The notes below the pieces were generated by a model that did no database searches, was not told the DNA's origin, and was given only the letters and a program-made list of their open reading frames with translations. The translations under genes and the position numbers were made by a program. From positions 1 through 64,000 of the forward strand of contig NZ_WIRE01000002.1 of assembly GCF_009601165.1 (NCBI RefSeq): DNA of 64,000 nt. The letters run 5' to 3'. The stretch comes from Alcanivorax sediminis. Its GTDB lineage: Bacteria; Pseudomonadota; Gammaproteobacteria; Pseudomonadales; Alcanivoracaceae. Of the stretch, positions 61,852-64,000 are shown piece after piece. The number at the start of each line of letters is the position of its first letter. The first letter of the stretch is position 1.

Positions 61852-64000
61852 ATGTTTTCCACCGTCCGCCCTGTAGGAATTGTATTACTGTTATCGGCCG
61901 CTCTCTCCGGTTGCTTTGGTGACGATGTCAGTGTGGCGCCACCTCCAACGACGCCTGCCTCTCCCCCTGTGGTCACCGGAGCCATCTCTACGGGCAATAC
62001 TCAGGTACGGGTAAGTTTTAGCAAGCCCATGTCCGCTTCCGTGGAAGAAGCCGGTAACTACTCTGTAGTACAGGAGAATGTGAACGGTGAGACGGGTTAT
62101 CTCACTGTGCTCAGCGCCGAATTTGCCAATGCCACGCGAACTGCGGTGATGCTGACCACGCTTTCACAGAACGAAGTCACATACCGGGTGACGGTTGTGG
62201 GAGTGACAGATCGCCAGGGGCGTGAGATAGAAGTGACGCCCATTACTGGTCTGGGATATGTTTCCGCGAACTCAGCGGTGTTTGCCGGTAGTCCTGCCAG
62301 CGGTTCGGGAATTGTGGATTCCGATGGTGATGGTCTTGCTGATAACGATGAGCAACGAGGCTGGCTGGTAAGGACATATAACACTAGCGGCGATGAAGAC
62401 ATACGGGAAGTCAGCAGTGATCCCTTGAATCCTGATACGGACGAAGATGGCCTGAGCGACAGCCAGGAGCGAAATCTTGGTACCAACCCCCGTAATCGTG
62501 ACAGCGATGCAGATGGTCTTGCTGACGCGCACGAATTCAATGGCCTGTTCAGCAACCCGAACCGTCAGGACTCTGATGGCGACGGCATTTCAGATGGTTC
62601 CGAGGTGTCCTTCTTCAAAACATCCCCTCTGCTCAGTGATACCGATGGTGACCAGATTACGGATGGCGATGAAGTGATTCTGGCTAACCGTAATGCCCGG
62701 CTTGCAGATCTTCCACAGCCGGTCATTCGGGTGGAGAGTCTTGGGCTGGAGCTGGATGTACGGTTAGAGAAAACCGATGAAGAAGGTGCTACGACCTCTG
62801 AAGATATATCGGTTTCCAGCACGCTGTCGCAAAGTGATTCACGAACACGCTCGAAAACGTCAGAGGTCAACGACAAGGTATCCGCCGGTGTGACGGTGAA
62901 GCAGGGTTATGAGCTGAACACCATCAAGCCCAGCTTCAAACTGTCCGGTAGCGTGGAAGTCAGCGCCGGATATGAACATAGCTGGTCTTCATCCTGGTCT
63001 GACGAAAGCACCAAGGCCACGCAGGAAGAATACAACAAGTCTCTGGCCAGTTCACAGGAAGTGTCACAGGGCACCAGTGTGACCCGGACTGTCCAGGACG
63101 CGAGGATCAGCACACTGGTTTATTTGTCCACTGCGGGGGATGTGGCTTTTACTCTTAAAGACTTGCAGATCACTGCGTTGGTGGATGATGTCCGTAACCC
63201 TGGAAACTATGTGCCGGTAGCCACTCTGGTGCCAGCCGATACTACAGATAACCAGTTCAATCTCGGGCCATTGCGAGGCGAAGTGGGGCCGCTGATTTTC
63301 TCTGCCAAGGATATCTTTCCGGGTCAGGTTGAGCGGTTGATGGAGAGTCCCAGTGGTGTGATCTTCAAGATCGCCAACTACAATATCGAAGATGAGAGTG
63401 GACGGAACTTTGCTTTCAGTTCCCAGGAAGTGATTGATAGAACGGTTTCTCTAAGTCTGGACTTTGGTGGAGAGCCGGCCACGGAATACTACCGTGTGGC
63501 GAGTAGTTTTGGTCAGCCGGTCGGGCGTTTGGCGAGCAAGTTGGCGGTGCAGGCGGGGATCAGCGAAAGCGAGTTGCGTTATTACTATGGTCTTCTGGAT
63601 TCTGACACCACCAGTCCACTGGCGTTTGATCCTGCCGGAAAGAATATCGGCGTTGTTTTTCATGATGTCATGCAGGATGTACTGGGTCTAAAGCACTACG
63701 CAGCCGGCAATGATACCCAGAACGAAGCTGAGCGTTTCAATAGCTATGCGACCACGGTGGATGCCAGTGGTATCGAGCGTATTACCCGAATCCGACAAAG
63801 TGAGGGAAACCCTGAGACGCAAAGTGGCTGGACCATACTGACGCCAACGGGTCTGATCATGGGTGGGGCGCTATCGTTCGGTAGCGGCGATCTTAAAGCG
63901 GATGATCAGCAGTTGTTCTCCGGTACCGGTATCAGCATGGCCTATGTGCAGGACAGGGACAGTGACAGGATTCCTGCCCGCCTAGAGGCTTTGCATAGTT
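61852..64000 (+). CDS. Lipoprotein with Ca-binding repeats and binary-toxin-B-like segment, 3' end beyond the window
   Basis: The reading frame is open from the ATG at 61852 (AGGAGA upstream) to the window edge, 716 codons without stop. The signal and lipobox are LLLSAALSGC (Cys 21). An SbsA/Big-type Ig domain spans about 40-140. Five thrombospondin type 3 calcium repeats follow, at about 156 (DSDGDGLADNDE), 195, 217, 240 and 263; DRDSDRIPARLE near the end looks like a sixth. Residues 318-510 are a Ser/Thr-rich beta region. RTRSKTSEV, ISTLVYLSTAGD, a GPLIFSAKDIF segment and a KIANYNIED segment recall, by eye, domains 1'-2 of anthrax protective antigen and related binary toxin B proteins. The family call is tentative. 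It would be a surface or periplasmic anchored protein. Confidence 0.6.
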   Translation, partial: MFSTVRPVGIVLLLSAALSGCFGDDVSVAPPPTTPASPPVVTGAISTGNTQVRVSFSKPMSASVEEAGNYSVVQENVNGETGYLTVLSAEFANATRTAVMLTTLSQNEVTYRVTVVGVTDRQGREIEVTPITGLGYVSANSAVFAGSPASGSGIVDSDGDGLADNDEQRGWLVRTYNTSGDEDIREVSSDPLNPDTDEDGLSDSQERNLGTNPRNRDSDADGLADAHEFNGLFSNPNRQDSDGDGISDGSEVSFFKTSPLLSDTDGDQITDGDEVILANRNARLADLPQPVIRVESLGLELDVRLEKTDEEGATTSEDISVSSTLSQSDSRTRSKTSEVNDKVSAGVTVKQGYELNTIKPSFKLSGSVEVSAGYEHSWSSSWSDESTKATQEEYNKSLASSQEVSQGTSVTRTVQDARISTLVYLSTAGDVAFTLKDLQITALVDDVRNPGNYVPVATLVPADTTDNQFNLGPLRGEVGPLIFSAKDIFPGQVERLMESPSGVIFKIANYNIEDESGRNFAFSSQEVIDRTVSLSLDFGGEPATEYYRVASSFGQPVGRLASKLAVQAGISESELRYYYGLLDSDTTSPLAFDPAGKNIGVVFHDVMQDVLGLKHYAAGNDTQNEAERFNSYATTVDASGIERITRIRQSEGNPETQSGWTILTPTGLIMGGALSFGSGDLKADDQQLFSGTGISMAYVQDRDSDRIPARLEALHS

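Overview
The window is 64 kb of chromosomal, GC-rich, densely coding DNA from a gammaproteobacterium. Gene content and order point to an Alcanivorax-like marine member of the Oceanospirillales/Pseudomonadales. The block yacG-coaE-pilD-pilC-pilB / pilA-nadC-DUF1631-ampD-ampE matches the arrangement known in Pseudomonas, and holD-rimI-...-prfC matches the E. coli/Pseudomonas neighbourhood. FabY-type ketosynthase and REP-like intergenic repeats also fit. The genus is inference. No phage, integrase, transposase or CRISPR array is visible.

Layout. 1-6.1 kb: 3' part of secA, argJ, a MutT-ThiE fusion, yacG and coaE. 6.1-11.7 kb: type IV pilus genes pilD-pilC-pilB on the minus strand, divergent from pilA, which has a good sigma-54 promoter and is followed by a pilin accessory gene. 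11.8-18 kb: nadC, an AGCS amino-acid:sodium symporter, a DUF1631 gene and ampD-ampE. 18-22.7 kb: pyruvate dehydrogenase aceE-aceF with a palindromic operator over the -35 box. 22.7-25.4 kb: Spy-like periplasmic protein, OmpR-type regulator and sensor kinase. 25.5-34.1 kb: cobalamin adenosyltransferase, TonB receptor, ketopantoate reductase family protein, response regulator with a dead GGDEF domain, AmpG permease, alkyltransferase-like protein, SDR reductase and HugZ-like protein. 34.4-36.6 kb: groES-groEL under a textbook CIRCE operator. 36.8-45.4 kb: rhombosortase, DUF3592-like membrane protein, leuA, holD-like gene, rimI, a lipoprotein, a DUF2834-like membrane protein, prfC and a YjbR protein. 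45.6-52.5 kb: EAL phosphodiesterase with a periplasmic binding domain, small membrane protein, PLD-family protein and a large DUF6351-like lipoprotein. 52.6-56.8 kb: fabY, thiolase and sodB. 56.9-60.4 kb: three envelope proteins of unknown function, tRNA-Leu(UAG), an NYN-domain protein and a tiny membrane protein. 60.7-64 kb: an OmpA-type protein and a large lipoprotein running off the window edge.

Two things stand out. First, the last gene (61852 to the edge) is a lipoprotein with an Ig-like domain, five thrombospondin type 3 calcium repeats and a Ser/Thr-rich beta segment. By eye these recall the calcium-binding and pore domains of anthrax protective antigen/binary toxin B components, which is unusual on a Gram-negative lipoprotein. 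Second, most operon ends carry a dispersed hairpin element. Its arms are strings of 7-bp units (CGAGTNN / NNACTCG) around an inverted core, CGAAAGGCAAAA ... TTTTGCYTTTCG. Other intergenic spaces hold 7-bp-period tracts of quite different sequence. The heptad period is kept while the sequence is not, and standard annotation would not name these elements.

Links between genes. AmpD (cytoplasmic muropeptide amidase), AmpE and AmpG (muropeptide importer) form most of a cell-wall recycling set, although AmpG lies 13 kb away. The kinase-regulator-Spy-like group looks like an envelope-stress (Bae/Cpx-type) module. The adenosyltransferase beside a TonB receptor suggests, but does not prove, cobalamin uptake and activation.
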